In this document: in pieces, positions 61,999 to 64,000 of the stretch
How the letters are laid out: every line of letters starts with the position of its first letter
Numbering within the stretch: position 1 is the first letter of the stretch
Origin: Rufibacter radiotolerans
GTDB taxonomy: Bacteria; Bacteroidota; Bacteroidia; Cytophagales; Hymenobacteraceae
DNA length: 64,000 nucleotides
Reading direction: 5' to 3'
NCBI RefSeq assembly: GCF_001078055.1
Contig: NZ_CP010777.1
Span: forward strand, 124,001-188,000
Program-made: the position numbers and the translations under genes
Notes under the pieces: model-generated
Databases searched by the model: none
Told to the model about the DNA's origin: nothing
Seen by the model: the letters and a program-made list of their open reading frames with translations, nothing else

Positions 61999-64000
61999 AT
62001 GAAGAAAGCTTTACTATTCAGCTTCGCTTTGATGCTTACGCTTCTCACCCAGGCGTGGGCTCAAAACCGGACTGTAACAGGACGAGTGACTGACACCGCA
62101 ACAGGAGAGGGAATGCCTGGTGTGACAGTTCTACTCAAAGGTAGCAGTACAGCCGCTCCAACGGATGTAAACGGTGCCTATTCGATCAACGTCCCCAGCG
62201 CGGGCGGAACTTTGGTGTTCTCCTTTATAGGCTACACCAATCAGGAAGTGGCTATTGGTAGCCAATCAACCGTGAATGTACGCATGGTCACAGATGCCCG
62301 TCAGATCTCTGAGATTGTAGTGACTGGTTACGGTGTTCAGGAAAAGCGCGAGGTAACTGGTGCAATTGCACAGGTTAGCGGAGCTTCTATCCAAAATCAG
62401 CCTATTCCTTCATTGGATAAAGCATTGCAAGGTAGAGCCGCAGGGGTTGTGGTTCAATCAAGTAATGGTATCCCTGGGGGAGCTATCAATGTGCAGATCC
62501 GGGGTATAGGTTCAGTTAATGCTAACACTTCGCCTCTTTACATTGTGGATGGGGTTCAGATAAACACGGCTACTGCTCGGGTTGCTTATACCTCTTCTAA
62601 CCCATTGTCTGCCATCAATACAAATGATATTGAGTCAATTGAAGTAATCAAAGATGCGGCAACTGCTGCAGTTTATGGTTCTCAGGCGGCAAACGGGGTA
62701 GTGATTATCACTACAAAAAAAGGTAAGGCTGGAAGAACCAACTTTACAGCTAACTACTATACTGGCTTTGCTAAAGAATTAAGCAAGTTTGATGTGCTTA
62801 ATACTCAGCAATATTTTGCGTTAAGAACCGAAGCCTATAGAAATGCAAATTCTCCTGCAGTGGCCAGAGCAAACGTGATCTCAGAGATGGGGCTTCCATC
62901 TACTATCACTGACGCGCAAATTGCTGCTTTGCCTACTTATAACTGGCAAGATGAAGCGTTTAGAAGAGGCGTGGTGAATAATTATGAATTATCTGCCAGA
63001 GGAGGTAATGACAAAACTACCTTCTACCTTTCAGGAGCTTACCAAGAGCAAAGCGCTATCCTTACGTCTGCTGATTTCAAGAGAGCCAGCATGAGATTGA
63101 ACCTGAACCATGCAGCTTCAGACAAGCTTAGCTTTGAAACTACTATCAACTTAAGTAACGTTGACCAAGCAGCTCCTTTCTCAACTTCTGGTTCATCTTT
63201 AGGTAACCCAGCTTTCTCTGCGAGTTTGATTCTTCCTCAGAACAAGGTTAGAAACGAAAACGGAACTTATTTTGGCTTACCAGGCAGTGGCCAGGTATTT
63301 GGTGGTGTTCTAAACCAGAATATTGTAGCAGTTAATGAGTATTCAACTGGTAACCAGCAGACTAACTCTGTTATTGGTTCATTTGCAGCTACTTATAAAA
63401 TCTTGCCAGGTTTGTCTTTCAGATCTAGCTACAGCTTAGATTATAGCAACATCAACGCAGACTTTTACTATGACCCAAGAACCAATGATGGTTATGCCAA
63501 CAGCGGTAGCGGATTTAAGGCAAGTGACTGGAATACTAACATCCAGACTGTGCAGTTGTTAAACTTTGGTAGAACATTCGCTGATCTGCACAAAGTAGAG
63601 GCCCAGGTTGGATTTGAGTACAGAACAGATCAAAGAAGATCTTTCTCTGCTAACGCTCAAGGATTTGCAACTCCGGAATTCAGAACCTTGGGTACAGCAA
63701 GTACTCCAGTTTCTATTGGTGAAGGCTTTACAGGATATAAGAGAGCTGGTGGATTTGGATCCATTAACTACGTATTCAACGGAAAGTACACGTTGAGAGG
63801 TATATTATCTTATAACGGTTCTTCCCGCTTTGGTAAGTCTACGCAATATGGCTTCTTCCCTGGGGTTGCGGCTGCCTGGAATATCTCTGATGAGAATTTC
63901 CTGAAAGGAACTGATTGGTTAAATACCCTGAAGTTAAGAGCAAGCTGGGGACAAAATGGTCGTGATGGTATTGGTGACTTTACCTCTCGTTCACTTTATG
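61999..64000 (+). CDS. SusC-type TonB-dependent receptor, unit 4 (partial)
   Basis: The frame is open from the ATG at 61999 to the window end (667 codons). It has a signal peptide (ending QAWAQ), regulatory-like domain (VTGRVTDTATGEGMPGVTV), SEIVVTGYG box, plug (VQIRGIGSVNANTSPLYIVDG, split as VQIRGIGSVNAN and TSPLYIVDG, and VIKDAATAAVYGSQAANGVV) and the first part of the barrel. Its signal region has diverged from units 1-3, but the PTDVNGAYSINVPSAGG segment is almost identical in DNA to unit 3. The 3' end and any SusD partner are outside the window. Confidence 0.95.
   Translation, partial: MKKALLFSFALMLTLLTQAWAQNRTVTGRVTDTATGEGMPGVTVLLKGSSTAAPTDVNGAYSINVPSAGGTLVFSFIGYTNQEVAIGSQSTVNVRMVTDARQISEIVVTGYGVQEKREVTGAIAQVSGASIQNQPIPSLDKALQGRAAGVVVQSSNGIPGGAINVQIRGIGSVNANTSPLYIVDGVQINTATARVAYTSSNPLSAINTNDIESIEVIKDAATAAVYGSQAANGVVIITTKKGKAGRTNFTANYYTGFAKELSKFDVLNTQQYFALRTEAYRNANSPAVARANVISEMGLPSTITDAQIAALPTYNWQDEAFRRGVVNNYELSARGGNDKTTFYLSGAYQEQSAILTSADFKRASMRLNLNHAASDKLSFETTINLSNVDQAAPFSTSGSSLGNPAFSASLILPQNKVRNENGTYFGLPGSGQVFGGVLNQNIVAVNEYSTGNQQTNSVIGSFAATYKILPGLSFRSSYSLDYSNINADFYYDPRTNDGYANSGSGFKASDWNTNIQTVQLLNFGRTFADLHKVEAQVGFEYRTDQRRSFSANAQGFATPEFRTLGTASTPVSIGEGFTGYKRAGGFGSINYVFNGKYTLRGILSYNGSSRFGKSTQYGFFPGVAAAWNISDENFLKGTDWLNTLKLRASWGQNGRDGIGDFTSRSLY

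Noticed and set aside
1..64000. Defence island, prophage, integrative element or biosynthetic gene cluster
   Set aside because: No transposase, integrase, restriction-modification, toxin-antitoxin, phage structural or multidomain synthase gene is recognisable in the window.

Overview
The window is a chromosomal segment of a Bacteroidota bacterium. The most likely placement is Cytophagales, family Hymenobacteraceae (Rufibacter/Pontibacter/Hymenobacter type); this is inferred from protein style and base composition, and no database was searched. The evidence includes SusC/SusD pairs, type IX secretion (T9SS) C-terminal sorting domains, a PorZ-like protein beside recO, DUF4199 and DUF6588 proteins, and promoters of the Bacteroidota form (TTTG, 19 bases, TAnnTTTG). 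Leaders are A-rich and mostly lack Shine-Dalgarno sequences.

Layout. 1-120 is the end of an unidentified gene. 221-6613 (minus) encodes a 2130-residue surface protein with eight DUF11 repeats, calcium-binding type-3 repeats and a T9SS sorting domain. 6.9-8.4 kb holds a DUF486 membrane protein and a MoxR ATPase. 8.7-13.7 kb is a cytochrome c maturation cluster, ccmB-ccmC-ccmD-ccmE-ccmF, whose CcmE has CxxxY in place of HxxxY. 13.7-14.4 kb is a gene-free repeat island. 14.4-21.0 kb carries housekeeping genes on the plus strand: a DUF2520 protein, 2Fe-2S ferredoxin, IscX, KdsC-type phosphatase, cold-shock protein, UbiA prenyltransferase, PorZ-like protein and recO. 21.1-23.8 kb (minus) is an nrnA-FKBP-FKBP operon, divergent from ndk. 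24.6-28.7 kb has an orphan secreted protein, a DUF4199 protein and two TonB-domain proteins. 28.8-30.6 kb (minus) is scpA overlapping a flippase-like gene. 30.9-45.9 kb holds dxs, a small membrane protein, an alpha/beta hydrolase, a BNR-repeat exoprotein, an orphan response regulator (minus), an unknown lipoprotein, asd (minus), a lamin-tail protein, a TSUP transporter and a DUF6588 protein. 46.2-64.0 kb is a tandem array of SusC/SusD outer-membrane uptake systems: three complete pairs and a fourth SusC running off the end.

How it works together. The right third is a nutrient-capture island: each SusC is a TonB-dependent beta-barrel and each SusD its surface-binding lipoprotein, and each unit has its own promoter. 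At least the last three complete operons end in unusually long, perfectly symmetrical terminators. The first ~230 bp of the second and third SusC units are almost identical, which points to recent gene conversion or recombination. The left and middle parts are mainly core metabolism and envelope biogenesis.

The most unusual non-coding signal is a dispersed family of about twenty intergenic hairpins of roughly 40-54 bp. Their form is GTTTT-nn-GCCTGTTTTC-loop-GAAAACAGGC-nn-AAAAC. Arm sequences differ between copies but change in matched pairs, so the hairpin itself appears to be selected. One copy has a third arm and could form two mutually exclusive hairpins. I found no CRISPR array, rRNA, tRNA, phage, transposase or recognisable defence system.
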